Assembly: GCA_000719025.1 (NCBI GenBank)
Contig: JODP01000006.1
Span: 1-64,000 of the forward strand
DNA length: 64,000 bases
Source: Kineosporia aurantiaca JCM 3230
Lineage (GTDB): Bacteria; Actinomycetota; Actinomycetes; Actinomycetales; Kineosporiaceae
Direction: 5' to 3'
How positions within the stretch are numbered: position 1 is the first letter of the stretch; each line of letters opens with the position of its first letter. Under the pieces are notes generated by a model, which was not told the DNA's origin, did not search any database, and worked only from the letters and a program-made list of their open reading frames with translations. A program made the position numbers and the translations under genes. Below are positions 32,551 to 44,872 of the stretch, one piece after another.

Positions 32551-34167
32551 ATGCGTACCACTCACCTCGACGAGACCGCCCGGGTGCGCGCCGCCCAGGC
32601 CGGGGACCGCCAGGCCCTGGAGGACGTGCTCAGCGCGCGGCTGCCGTTCGTGTACACCATCGTCCGGCGGGCGATGGGGGCCAGCAGCGAAGCCGACGAC
32701 GTCGTCCAGGAGACGATGCTGCGGGCCCTTCGGGAGTTGCCCCACCTGCAGCAGCCGGAGAGTTTCCGGGCCTGGCTGGCGGCGATCGCGATGCGCCAGA
32801 TCAGCACCCACCGGCGCCGTCGCAGCCGGCGTGCGGCCGAGACGGCGGCGCTGGAGGACGTCCTCGAGAACGAGCAGGCAGCATCGGTTCTCGGCCTCGA
32901 CTTCGAGGATGCCAGCGTGCTCAATCTCGAACTGGCCGATCAGCGCGGGCAGCTGGTGCGGGCCCGGCAGTGGCTGGCTGCGGACGATCAGAGCGTGCTG
33001 TCGCTGTGGTGGCTGGAGGTGACTGGCCAGCTGACCCGCCCCGAGCTGGCGTCGGTGCTGGGTGTGAGCGTGGCGCATGCCACCGTGCGGGTCCAGCGGA
33101 TGCACGCGCAACTGGAGCTGACCCGGACCCTGACCGCCGCGCTCGAGGCCCGGCCCCGGTGCGCCGGGCTCGAGACCGTTCTGCGCGGCTGGGACGGGCG
33201 GCCGCAAGCCCTGTGGCGCAAGCGCATTCTGCGCCACACCCGGTCCTGCCCCGACTGCCTGGGCACGGCCAACGGGCTGATCCGCCCCGAGGGTCTGCTG
33301 GTCGGCCTGGCTCTCCTGCCGGTCCCCGTGGCCCTGACCGCGACCCTGCTCGGCAAGGTCTCCGCCGGCACCTCGACGGCCGGGGCGATGAGCACGGCCG
33401 CCCCCAGTGGCAAGGCCGGATTCGCGGCCCACCTCTTCCACCTGGGAGCTGCCCACCCGGTGTCGGCCGTTCTCCTGGCCGGTTCGGTGATGACCGGGGC
33501 CGTCGCCGTCAGCACGACTTGGCCAGGGCCTACCCCACCGCCCCCGGTCGAGATCACCGTGCCGACGCCGGTGTCCACGACCACCCCGGCACCGGCCTCC
33601 CCGTCGTCCCTCTCATCGTCCCCGCCGCCCTCGGCGTCCCCTCGTGTTCGCCGCCGCCCCTCGTCCTCCTCGTTGTCGCCGCCCTCGGCCACGATCACCC
33701 CCACCGGGCAGCCTGCTTCCGTGACGGCGCTGACCCCAGGACCGGCCTCGCTGGAGTCGGTCAACATCGGCGGCTTCTTCGCCTCCGCCGCCGACACCTA
33801 CGGGATCCTGGAAGCGGTCGACGACCAGAGCGCTCCGACCATCCGCCGGCGCGCCACGTTCGATGTCACCCGGGGCCTGGCCGACCCGGACTGCTTCTCC
33901 TTCCGGCTGAGCAACGGCCAGTACCTGCGGCACTCCTCGTGGCGGGTTCGCAGCGAGAGCGACGACGGCACGGCCCTGTTCAAGGGGGACGCCACCTTCT
34001 GCGCCCGGGCCGGGGTGGTGACGGGCTCGATCGCCCTGGAGTCGTTCGACTATCCGGGCTGGTTCCTTCGTCACCGCAACATGCAGCTGTGGGTCGACCA
34101 GGAGGACGGCACCCAGCAGTTGCAGGCCGACCGTTCCTTCCGGGTCACCACCCCGCTGAGCGAATAG
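32551..34167 (+). CDS. ECF sigma factor fused to zinc anti-sigma-like motif, membrane helix and CBM42
   Basis: 538 residues; the ATG at 32551 follows CGAGGTGCC. Residues 1-190 hold sigma regions 2 (FVYTIVRRAMGASSEADDVV) and 4 (LTRPELASVLGVSVAHATVR). About residue 228 there is HTRSCPDC, the Hx3Cx2C motif of zinc-binding anti-sigma domains. Hydrophobic segments lie at about 252-272 and 304-324, then a Pro/Ser/Thr-rich linker and, from about 402, an AbfB/CBM42 arabinose-binding domain (SVNIGGFFASAAD, FSFRLSNGQYLRHSSW, YPGWFLRHRNMQLWVD). One chain thus links extracellular sugar binding to a sigma factor. It is divergent to the arabinoxylan enzymes, which it probably controls after proteolytic release. 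Confidence 0.9.
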   Translation: MRTTHLDETARVRAAQAGDRQALEDVLSARLPFVYTIVRRAMGASSEADDVVQETMLRALRELPHLQQPESFRAWLAAIAMRQISTHRRRRSRRAAETAALEDVLENEQAASVLGLDFEDASVLNLELADQRGQLVRARQWLAADDQSVLSLWWLEVTGQLTRPELASVLGVSVAHATVRVQRMHAQLELTRTLTAALEARPRCAGLETVLRGWDGRPQALWRKRILRHTRSCPDCLGTANGLIRPEGLLVGLALLPVPVALTATLLGKVSAGTSTAGAMSTAAPSGKAGFAAHLFHLGAAHPVSAVLLAGSVMTGAVAVSTTWPGPTPPPPVEITVPTPVSTTTPAPASPSSLSSSPPPSASPRVRRRPSSSSLSPPSATITPTGQPASVTALTPGPASLESVNIGGFFASAADTYGILEAVDDQSAPTIRRRATFDVTRGLADPDCFSFRLSNGQYLRHSSWRVRSESDDGTALFKGDATFCARAGVVTGSIALESFDYPGWFLRHRNMQLWVDQEDGTQQLQADRSFRVTTPLSE

Positions 34168-34273
34168 GGCCACCGGGCCAGGACCATGACGGTGCCGGAC
34201 CGGGGAAGCCGGCGACCTGAGGTGATGCAGGCCCGGCGAGAGGCCGTCGGCGGGGACGGCCTGAGGGCCCGGC

Positions 34274-37606
<3,333 letters not shown>

Positions 37607-37750
37607 GCGGGCTCCCTGCTCGATTGCGTCGCGGGGACCACGGTAGACGGGGGCACCGACAGTCATCCGGGGAACGATCCCTCGGCCACATCGGCGCTTT
37701 GGCGCGGACCGACGTCCTCTGCTGGAACGGAATGCCTGGTCTGACCCGGG

Positions 37751-39364
37751 ATGCGGCAGTATGGGAGCGTGCCCACGGACACCGGACTGACCTCGACCGA
37801 TCCGCGAACCATCGGCTCCTACCAGGTGCTGAGCCGTCTCGGGGCCGGCAACCAGGGCGTGGTGTACCTGGCGGTGGGGCTGTCCGGTGAACGGGTGGCG
37901 ATCAAGCGGTTACAGTCCGGACGACAGGACGAGAAGGGCCGCCGGCAGTTCGTCAAGGAGGTCGCGGCCGCCCGGCTGGTGGCGCCTTTCTGCACTGCGC
38001 AGCTCGTGGACGCCCAGCTGGAGGGGCCCGAGCCGTACATCGTCAGCGAGTACATCGACGGGCCGTCACTGGACGAGAAGATCCGCCGGGACGGCCCGAT
38101 GACCGGCGCCACCCTGCAGCGCCTGGCCATCGGCACGGTGACCGCGCTGGCCGCCATCCACGAGGCGGGCGTCGTCCACCGCGACTTCAAGCCCGCCAAC
38201 GTGATGCTCTCGCCGGACGGCCCGCGCGTCATCGACTTCGGGATCGCCCGCAACCTGGCCGCCGAGACCACCCTGAGCTCGAAGATCTTCGGCACCCCGG
38301 CCTTCATGTCGCCGGAGCAGCTGCACGACGAAGCCGTGGGCCCGGCCACCGACGTGTTCGCCTGGGCCTCGGTGATCGCCTTCGCCGCCACCGGGCGGGT
38401 GCCGTTCGAGGCCGATCACATGATGGGCTCGGCCTACCGGATCGTCGGTGGCGAGCCGACGCTGGACGGGGTGCCGGGCGAGCTGCTGCCGGTGCTGGAA
38501 CGCTGCCTGGACAAGGATCCGGACGCGCGTCCCACCGCTCCCGAGCTCCTGGCGATGCTGCTGGGCCGGCCCGGACCCGAGGCCGACTGGGACCAGCTGC
38601 TGATCCGAGGCAGCCGCCTCGCCGAGGCCCGCACAGCGGCTCCGCTGCCGCGGATCGCCACCCGGGCAGGCCGGGCGTCCAGGCGTCGCCGGGCGGCGCT
38701 GGCCGCTGTGGTGGTCGCGGTCCTGGCGGCTGTGGGTCTCTGGTCGATCACCCAGCGGGCCTCGCCCGCTTCGTCGCCCGCTGCGGCATCCTTGGTCCCT
38801 GCCGCTGTTCCCAGCGTGGTCGGCACCACCGCTAGGCCGGTCCATCCTTCGAAGAAGCCCTCGGTCTCGGTGACCACGTCACCCCAGGCGAGCAAGACGT
38901 TGAAGGCCGCCGAGAAGAATCCGCCCAAGGCCACCCCGAAGGCATCGCCCGCAAAACCCGCCCCGACGAGTGCGGCGTCATCCGTGGTGAAATCGGCGAC
39001 CGGCACCGGAACGATCCTCGGCCTGGCCGACAAGTGCCTGGACGTCTCGAACGCCCAGTCCACGGACGGCACCGTGGTGCAGCTGACCACGTGCAACCAG
39101 ACGAAGGCGCAGATCTGGAATGCCGCCAAGGACGGCACGATTCAGGCCCTGGGGAAGTGCCTGACCGTGGCGGCCGGGGTTGTCGAGATCGATGGGTGCG
39201 ACGGTGGTGGCGACCAGGCGTGGCGGATCGCCTCGGGCGTCATCGTGAACACCGGGTCGGGGGACTGTCTGGCGGTGCTGGGCGGGGATTCGGCGGATCT
39301 CACGCCCACCGTGGTCAACAAGTGCTCCGGTGCGGCGAGTCAGGCGTGGTCGCTGCAGCTGTGA
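37751..39364 (+). CDS. membrane Ser/Thr protein kinase with ricin-type lectin C-terminus
   Basis: 537 residues (a GTG at 37769 is an alternative start). Kinase domain about 24-285: glycine loop LGAGNQGVVYLA, K52 in VAIKRL, HRDFKPANV with D145, and DFGIA with D162. A membrane helix follows at about 317-335 (ALAAVVVAVLAAVGLWSI), then a Pro/Ala/Lys-rich linker and, from about 415, a cysteine-containing ricin B-like domain (LADKCLDVSNAQSTDG, LGKCLTVAAGVVEIDGC). The lectin should lie outside the cell and sense glycans. This 3' end is repeated, decayed, at 42.9, 43.4 and 44.9 kb. Confidence 0.93.
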   Translation: MRQYGSVPTDTGLTSTDPRTIGSYQVLSRLGAGNQGVVYLAVGLSGERVAIKRLQSGRQDEKGRRQFVKEVAAARLVAPFCTAQLVDAQLEGPEPYIVSEYIDGPSLDEKIRRDGPMTGATLQRLAIGTVTALAAIHEAGVVHRDFKPANVMLSPDGPRVIDFGIARNLAAETTLSSKIFGTPAFMSPEQLHDEAVGPATDVFAWASVIAFAATGRVPFEADHMMGSAYRIVGGEPTLDGVPGELLPVLERCLDKDPDARPTAPELLAMLLGRPGPEADWDQLLIRGSRLAEARTAAPLPRIATRAGRASRRRRAALAAVVVAVLAAVGLWSITQRASPASSPAAASLVPAAVPSVVGTTARPVHPSKKPSVSVTTSPQASKTLKAAEKNPPKATPKASPAKPAPTSAASSVVKSATGTGTILGLADKCLDVSNAQSTDGTVVQLTTCNQTKAQIWNAAKDGTIQALGKCLTVAAGVVEIDGCDGGGDQAWRIASGVIVNTGSGDCLAVLGGDSADLTPTVVNKCSGAASQAWSLQL

Positions 39365-39514
39365 GCAGACGTGGCTCGGTCGCGCGGACGGTAACCGAAT
39401 TTTCGATCGGGGCCATTTCGGTACCTGCAAGGCCAGAGCAGGAAGGCGACATTCGACCCACAAGACAGCGTCGGAAGTGCCAGACTCGGTAGAAAACGGA
39501 CGAGGGGATGGCCT

Positions 39515-42500
39515 GTGACACAGCCGGATATCGCGCGTACCGAGAAACTCGGGCGGGTGGGGTCGGCTCGCTGTCTCCTGGTTACCACGGATCAGCCTTG
39601 GACGGTCCCAGTCGAGGCCTACGTGGTGTCGGTAGGTGGACCTCTGCTCGGATCGTTCGGGCAGGCGCTGATGGAGCGGTTCCCCCAGGCGGCGTGGGAT
39701 GACGTCGATCTGAGAGCCGTCACCGTCGAGGCTCCACGGGTCGTCGGTGCCGGGGCGGATCCGCCGTGGTTCATTTGCACAACGTTGCAGGAATCCTCCC
39801 AGCGGGCTTCTCGGCAAAGTGGGGCGCGCAGGAACATCGCTCCCGCGATCACTGCGGCCCTTGACTCGACTGCCACGCTGGGCTGTCGGTCGCTGATGAT
39901 CCCTCTCCTCGGGGGTGGAAACATCGGCCTCACGCCCGAACAGGTTGCCGCGGAGCTGATCCCGGCTGTGCGTAGAGCCCTGCCGAGTTACACCCTCCTG
40001 CGCGAGGTGTACCTCGTGGCGCGGACGTTGCGGGAGGCGACAGCGATCAGCGAGGTGTGGTCGGCGGAGGAGGCCATTGCCTCTGTGGACAACTACTCGG
40101 TCACTGCTGCCGTACAGCGTCTGCTGGAGGGCGCTCGCAAGCTGCATCCGGTGATTACTGCGCCGGCAGTGCTGGCGGCAGCGATCACTGAGGAGCTGGA
40201 CGGTGCGGGCGTGGCGTCCGACGTCACGGCGGCGCTGGTCCTCGAGTTGCAGGCGAAATCCTCGAAGCTGCTGGACGACATGCTGAAAGGACTGCGCGAA
40301 GGCCTCATTCAGCCTGGTCCGAATCTTTCGGGGCCGGCAGATCAGCTGGCTCCCGGCCATACCGCCAAGATCCTTAATACAGCCCATCGGATAGCTGGCG
40401 TGGTGGGCGCCGGTGACCTGATCCACGCCCGTCACCTTCTCGCAGCAGTCTGCCTACAGCCGATGCAGGGTGGTGTCTACCGGGCCCTGGGCATCGCCAA
40501 GTCAGGCGTCCTGCGCGAATGCATGCTGAATGCCCTAAGGGCCTCGTATCCAGGAGAGGCTCCCGAACTGTGGCGACGGATCCTGATCAATCGGGAATCG
40601 TTGAAGGTCCTGGAGAGGGAACATCCGGCTGATCACCGGCGGGAACTGGCCGGGGGAGTCGCGAGCGACCTCGTTGACCCGACTCGCGGAATACCGCTAA
40701 GCGAAGATCATCTGGGTGTCGGTGTGTACGCCGAGATGCTGGCCGCGGTCATCGCGGCCCGAGAAACACCCACGCCATTGTCGGTGGGCTTGTTCGGTGC
40801 GTGGGGCTCGGGCAAGAGCTCGTTCATGGGTTTGCTGCGTCACCAGATCAGCGAATGCGCGGCCACGGGTGATCCGTATCTGCGCAACATCGTTCAGATT
40901 GGCTTCAACGCCTGGACCTATGCCGACACGAACCTCTGGGCCAGTCTCGGGAACGAGATCTTTCGGCAGCTGTCCGGTGTCGAGGCGCGCCAGACGGCGG
41001 CCCGAGAGAAGGAACAAGATGCGCTGATCCAGCAGCGTGACGCGGCCAGGCAACAGGCCGAAACGCTTCGTCAGAAGCAGGAAGAGGCAGCGGCCAACGC
41101 GGCTCGTCTTGCGGGCGAGCTCAAGGAGTTGCACGCGGATCACGGGGTGTCCGTGAAGCAGGTGCTCGAGGCCGCCAACGCCCAGCTTGAACCGGAGTGG
41201 ACGCGGCTAGGCATCGACGACGAACGTGAGCGAGCCCAGATCCTGACCCAGCAACTGCGGGGCGCGAGGAACGATGCGCTGGCTCTGTGGGCTGCCTTCT
41301 CGGGCCGTGGCCGGTGGTGGCTGGGCGCGCTGGCGTTCCTGTCCGCGCTCGTGGTGCTTGTCAGTCTGGTGACCCCGGACCAGGCGCGTTCCTGGCTGGT
41401 GGTGTGCGGGGGATCGGGGCTGCTGACGGCAATCAGCGCGGCCGTCGGCTATCTGAGCGTGATGCGGGGTGCGATGGCACGGGTTGCTGGGTTCGTGCGC
41501 AGTCTCGACCAAGCCCGGGACGAGGAGATGAGTGAGCGCATCACCGTGGCGCTGAAGGCCTTGCACCAGGCCAAGAGGGAAGTGGAGCGCCTGCAGAGCC
41601 GGCACGACGAGTTGCTCTCAAAAGCAGGATTTCTCCAGCAGGAACTGGACGAGCGCAGGCCGGGCCGGCAGCTGTATCGCTTCGTAGCCGAACGTGCCGA
41701 TAGCGCCGACTATCGGGGGAACTTGGGCCTCACATCCGTCATTCGCCGCGACCTGGAGAAGCTCGCCGTGCTGATGAACGGTTGGGACCCTGCCGAGTAC
41801 GACGGTGTGGAGAAGCCGATCGACCGAATCGTTCTTTATATCGACGATCTCGACCGTTGCGCACCCGAGCAGGTGGTCTCGGTGCTGGAGGCAGTCCACC
41901 TGTTGCTGGCCTTGGACCTGTTTGTCGTGGTGGTCGGAGTGGACCCGCGGTGGCTGCTGCACTCCCTGCGCCAGCAATACCGCTCGATCCTAGCCGTGGC
42001 CGAAGAGACGAAAGAAGCGTGGCGCAGCACGCCGGTCGACTACCTGGAAAAGATCTTCAATATTCCATTCGTCCTGCCCGAGCTCTCGACCGACGGCTTC
42101 GCGACGATGGTGCGGCAACTGTCAACCCAACCCGGTGCGTTCTTGGACGAGAACCCACCTGGCCAGGTGCTGAACGCCGCTGTACCCCAGGAGGGCACCA
42201 CCGCTGGTGAGGCTGCGGTCTTGGCGGTACCGCACGAAGTGGCCCTGCCAGAGGTGCAGGGCGGTTCGGAGGTCGACCAGGTGCGTCACAGTGAGTTCGT
42301 GGCTCTTGAGCCTCTGAATGACCACGAGCTGGCCATGCTGTCGGGGCTGGCGCCCCTGGTGCGCTCGCCCCGTGGGGTCAAGCGCCTTCTCAACGTCTAC
42401 CGGATGCTGCGTTCGACTCAGAACCTCAGCCAAGCATCGACTTTCCTCGGCGACGAGGATCGTCCAGGGGAGTATCAGGCCGTTGCCGTCCTGCTCGGCA

Positions 42501-42829
42501 TGCTGACTGCCGAACCGCATCTGCTGAACAAACTATTGACTGCGCCAGCTGATCCGGAGCGCCAGGTCATCGGGGGGATCTGCGTGCGGGAAGCGAGGGA
42601 TATTGCCTGGGCGCAGGCAATGGACGGTATCCGGCCCCGGAAGGTTGGGGGCCTATGGTGCAACGACCTATCGGCTGATCTGGGCGAGGACGAATGCCAG
42701 CAGTGGAGGGACTTGGTAGAAAGGGCGGCGGGCGCGACCCAGCTGGTCACCCTGCCCGGGCTGGAGTCATTTTGTTCCTGGGCTCCGCATGTCGCCCGAT
42801 TCTCATTCGTCCTGACACCGCTCGGGTAA
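39515..42829 (+). CDS. KAP family P-loop NTPase with macro-like N-terminal domain
   Basis: 1104 residues from a GTG (GAGGGGATGG upstream). Residues about 20-180 resemble a macro domain (VEAYVVSVGGPLLGSFGQAL, LMIPLLGGGNIGLTPEQVAA). Residues about 190-330 are helical and Clp-N-like (ILNTAHRIAGVVGAGDLIHA, RHLLAAVCLQP). The KAP NTPase core has Walker A GAWGSGKSS at about 428, FNAWTYAD, a coiled coil and two membrane helices (about 600-645) inserted into the domain, then Walker B RIVLYIDDLDRCAPEQVVS at about 772. KAP ATPases are membrane-linked and several act in phage defence or effector systems; this role is inferred. It is flanked on both sides by copies of the kinase lectin tail. Confidence 0.88.
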   Translation: MTQPDIARTEKLGRVGSARCLLVTTDQPWTVPVEAYVVSVGGPLLGSFGQALMERFPQAAWDDVDLRAVTVEAPRVVGAGADPPWFICTTLQESSQRASRQSGARRNIAPAITAALDSTATLGCRSLMIPLLGGGNIGLTPEQVAAELIPAVRRALPSYTLLREVYLVARTLREATAISEVWSAEEAIASVDNYSVTAAVQRLLEGARKLHPVITAPAVLAAAITEELDGAGVASDVTAALVLELQAKSSKLLDDMLKGLREGLIQPGPNLSGPADQLAPGHTAKILNTAHRIAGVVGAGDLIHARHLLAAVCLQPMQGGVYRALGIAKSGVLRECMLNALRASYPGEAPELWRRILINRESLKVLEREHPADHRRELAGGVASDLVDPTRGIPLSEDHLGVGVYAEMLAAVIAARETPTPLSVGLFGAWGSGKSSFMGLLRHQISECAATGDPYLRNIVQIGFNAWTYADTNLWASLGNEIFRQLSGVEARQTAAREKEQDALIQQRDAARQQAETLRQKQEEAAANAARLAGELKELHADHGVSVKQVLEAANAQLEPEWTRLGIDDERERAQILTQQLRGARNDALALWAAFSGRGRWWLGALAFLSALVVLVSLVTPDQARSWLVVCGGSGLLTAISAAVGYLSVMRGAMARVAGFVRSLDQARDEEMSERITVALKALHQAKREVERLQSRHDELLSKAGFLQQELDERRPGRQLYRFVAERADSADYRGNLGLTSVIRRDLEKLAVLMNGWDPAEYDGVEKPIDRIVLYIDDLDRCAPEQVVSVLEAVHLLLALDLFVVVVGVDPRWLLHSLRQQYRSILAVAEETKEAWRSTPVDYLEKIFNIPFVLPELSTDGFATMVRQLSTQPGAFLDENPPGQVLNAAVPQEGTTAGEAAVLAVPHEVALPEVQGGSEVDQVRHSEFVALEPLNDHELAMLSGLAPLVRSPRGVKRLLNVYRMLRSTQNLSQASTFLGDEDRPGEYQAVAVLLGMLTAEPHLLNKLLTAPADPERQVIGGICVREARDIAWAQAMDGIRPRKVGGLWCNDLSADLGEDECQQWRDLVERAAGATQLVTLPGLESFCSWAPHVARFSFVLTPLG

Positions 42830-42860
42830 CACTCACGCGAGCCGCACCTGGGAGAGCGGC

Positions 42861-43184
42861 CTGGACATCGCTAACGCTCAGTCTGAGGACGGCACGGTGG
42901 TGCAGCTGGCCACGTGTAACCAGACGAAAGCGCAGATCTGGAATGCCTCAAGAACGGCACGATTCAGGCTCTAGGTAAGTGCCTGACCGTGGCTGCGGGG
43001 ATTGTCGAGATCGATGGGTGTGACGGGGGTGGTGACCAGGCCTGGCGGATTGCCTCGGGCGTTGTTGTGAATACGGGTCCGGGGATTGTTTGGATGTGCT
43101 GGGTGGGATTCGGCGGATCGCACGCCTGCCGTGGTCAATCAGTGCTCGGGTGCGGCGAATCAGGCGAGTTCGCTGCAGCTTTGA
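42861..43184 (+). pseudogene. decayed copy of the kinase ricin-lectin 3' end (copy B)
   Basis: It matches bases about 39040-39364 of the kinase gene almost throughout, from GCCTGGACATCGCTAACGC to the stop after CTGCAGCTTTGA. A missing base near 42945 (AATGCCTCAAG against AATGCCGCCAAG) and further changes near 43080 break the frame, and there is no kinase part or start codon. It begins about 30 bases after the KAP gene stop. Confidence 0.85.
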
Positions 43185-43191
43185 CGGGGTT

Positions 43192-43216
43192 TGCGCTGGA
43201 GTGGTGCTCCAGCGCA
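43192..43216 (+). terminator. perfect 10-bp hairpin
   Basis: TGCGCTGGAG and CTCCAGCGCA with loop TGGTG, eight bases after the end of copy B. It is probably the terminator of the KAP transcription unit. Confidence 0.75.
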
Positions 43217-43440
43217 GACACACGTCAAGCCAACACCCCCGGAGAACTCAGCCCAATTTTCCTTGTCAAGGAATTGCCACTTGGTCATGCCCTCCCGCCT
43301 GGGTAGGTCCTGCAGGAGCCAAGCGCCGAAGGCGAACCCGATGAGCAGGAAGTTGTTGATGGAGAAAGCATGGGATGTGGGTATGGTCTTCGGCAGACTG
43401 GTATCGAAGCCGGCCAAGGCGAGCGTGGCGTCCACCATCC

Positions 43441-43816
43441 CGAGGTCGGCGACCGGCATCGGGACGATCGTCGGCCTGGCCGATAAGTGCCTGGACATCG
43501 CGAACGCTCAGTCCGATGACGGCACCGTGGTTCAGCTGACCACCTGTCACCAGATGAAGGCGAAAATCTGGAATCTTCTTAAGGACAAGATGATTCAGGC
43601 CTTGGGCGAGTGCCTGACCCGGGTTACGAGGATTGTCGAGATCGATGCGTGCGACGGTGGTGATGGCCAGGCCTGGCGGATTGCCTCGGGCGTGGTGGTG
43701 AATACCGGGTCCGGGGATTGTCTGGGGTGCTGGGCGGGGATTCGGGGGATCGCACGCCTGTTGTGGTCAACGCCTGCTCTGTTGCGGCGAGTCAGGCGTG
43801 GTTCTTGCAGCTGTAA
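43441..43816 (+). pseudogene. decayed copy of the kinase ricin-lectin 3' end (copy C)
   Basis: It starts GAGGTCGGCGACCGGCATCG, which corresponds to the end of the kinase linker, and reads IVGLADKCLDIANAQSDDG and ASGVVVNTGSGDC before a frameshift near 43725 loses the last repeat. It ends CTTGCAGCTGTAA. The intervening 43217-43440 segment has no supported gene; a minus-strand frame there reads FLLIGFAFGAWLLQDLPR and may be a remnant of a membrane protein. Confidence 0.82.
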
Positions 43817-43877
43817 CCAGCTTTTGGCTGAATTCTTGGTCGTCGAGGCGGTCCTCCTAGGAATCCGGAAGCCCTGG

Positions 43878-44813
43878 TCAGGTGGACGCTGACCGGACGT
43901 CGATGAGGGTCGCGCCCAGCACGAGCCGGGCGACCTCGGCGTGGCGCTGCAGACCCTGCCGCGCCACCTCCGGGTGACGGCGGTACCAGCCCAGATGAGC
44001 CTCTCTCACCTCTTCCTCGGAGACGCTCCGGTCATGAATGCGCCAGGTCGTCGTCTCCTCGCCCTCCAGGCCGAGGGCCTGGATGACCAGGCCGGACACG
44101 GGAGCGTGAACGCTGTTGAGCAGCACCCGGCCCGGATCGGGTACCTCCCACGACTGGCCCAGTCGATCCAGGATCCGCTGAGCCGCACCGCGCAGCACCA
44201 GATTTCCGGGATGGTTGATCACCTGGCACGCCTGCAACCCCGCCTGCAGGAGCAGATCAACCACGTCGATCGTGCCGTGCCGTCGCTGGCGCTCGGCCAG
44301 TTCGCGCACGCTGACGTCGCGTACGGCCCGGACGGCGGCCGCACGGGGCGCGGACACCGGACCAGCCCCTTCGGCCTGGGCCATGGTGCGCAGGTCGTGG
44401 TACGGCACGATCGGCGGCTCGCCCGCTGCCGGTGACCGGACGATGACCTGAAAGGGATGCAGCGCTGCCCAGCGGATCACCGGCACCATGACCAGCCGGC
44501 AGTCCGGTCCGGCGGCGCCCAGCACGTCGGCCGTTCCCACCGGCAACCCCCGGTACCCCGGGCGCACCGGCTGGGACACGACGACGTCGGTCTGCCCGAG
44601 AAGCTTCTGCAGATACGGCACGTCGTCGTCGGTCAGCTCATGAACGGGTGGGATGCGCACCGTTCGGACCGGGGAATCTGGGGCGCTTATCAGCACACGG
44701 AGGGACTCGGCCTGGCAGTTGCCGTGCACCAGGACGAGTGGGCGGCCGTCGTGGGCAGGTAGAGGGTCGAGACCGTAAAACTGTCCGTAGTGGCGCATCC
44801 GTGCTTCGTTCAC
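43878..44813 (-). CDS. WcbI-like polysaccharide biosynthesis protein
   Basis: 311 residues. The N-terminal motif LVLVHGNCQAESLRVLI is the hallmark of WcbI-like proteins, where G-N-C-Q lines the active pocket of a presumed acetyltransferase or CoA-binding enzyme in capsule synthesis. Further blocks are LLGQTDVVVSQPVRPGYRGL, CQVINHPGNLVL and a charged C-terminal helix (HLGWYRRHPEVARQGLQRHA). There is no signal peptide. It lies between lectin copies C and D and on the opposite strand, with no capsule genes nearby, so it looks like acquired cargo. Confidence 0.78.
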   Translation of the reverse strand: MNEARMRHYGQFYGLDPLPAHDGRPLVLVHGNCQAESLRVLISAPDSPVRTVRIPPVHELTDDDVPYLQKLLGQTDVVVSQPVRPGYRGLPVGTADVLGAAGPDCRLVMVPVIRWAALHPFQVIVRSPAAGEPPIVPYHDLRTMAQAEGAGPVSAPRAAAVRAVRDVSVRELAERQRRHGTIDVVDLLLQAGLQACQVINHPGNLVLRGAAQRILDRLGQSWEVPDPGRVLLNSVHAPVSGLVIQALGLEGEETTTWRIHDRSVSEEEVREAHLGWYRRHPEVARQGLQRHAEVARLVLGATLIDVRSAST

Positions 44814-44872
44814 TACCTGACCTTAATCGCCGGAGACTGCCCTTGCAGATCGTCGGCCGGTTCGTCGGACCA

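Noticed and set aside
43160..43498. 112-aa minus-strand frame between lectin copies B and C
   Set aside because: Contains one hydrophobic stretch but overlaps both repeats and the hairpin; kept only as a possible remnant in the copy C note.
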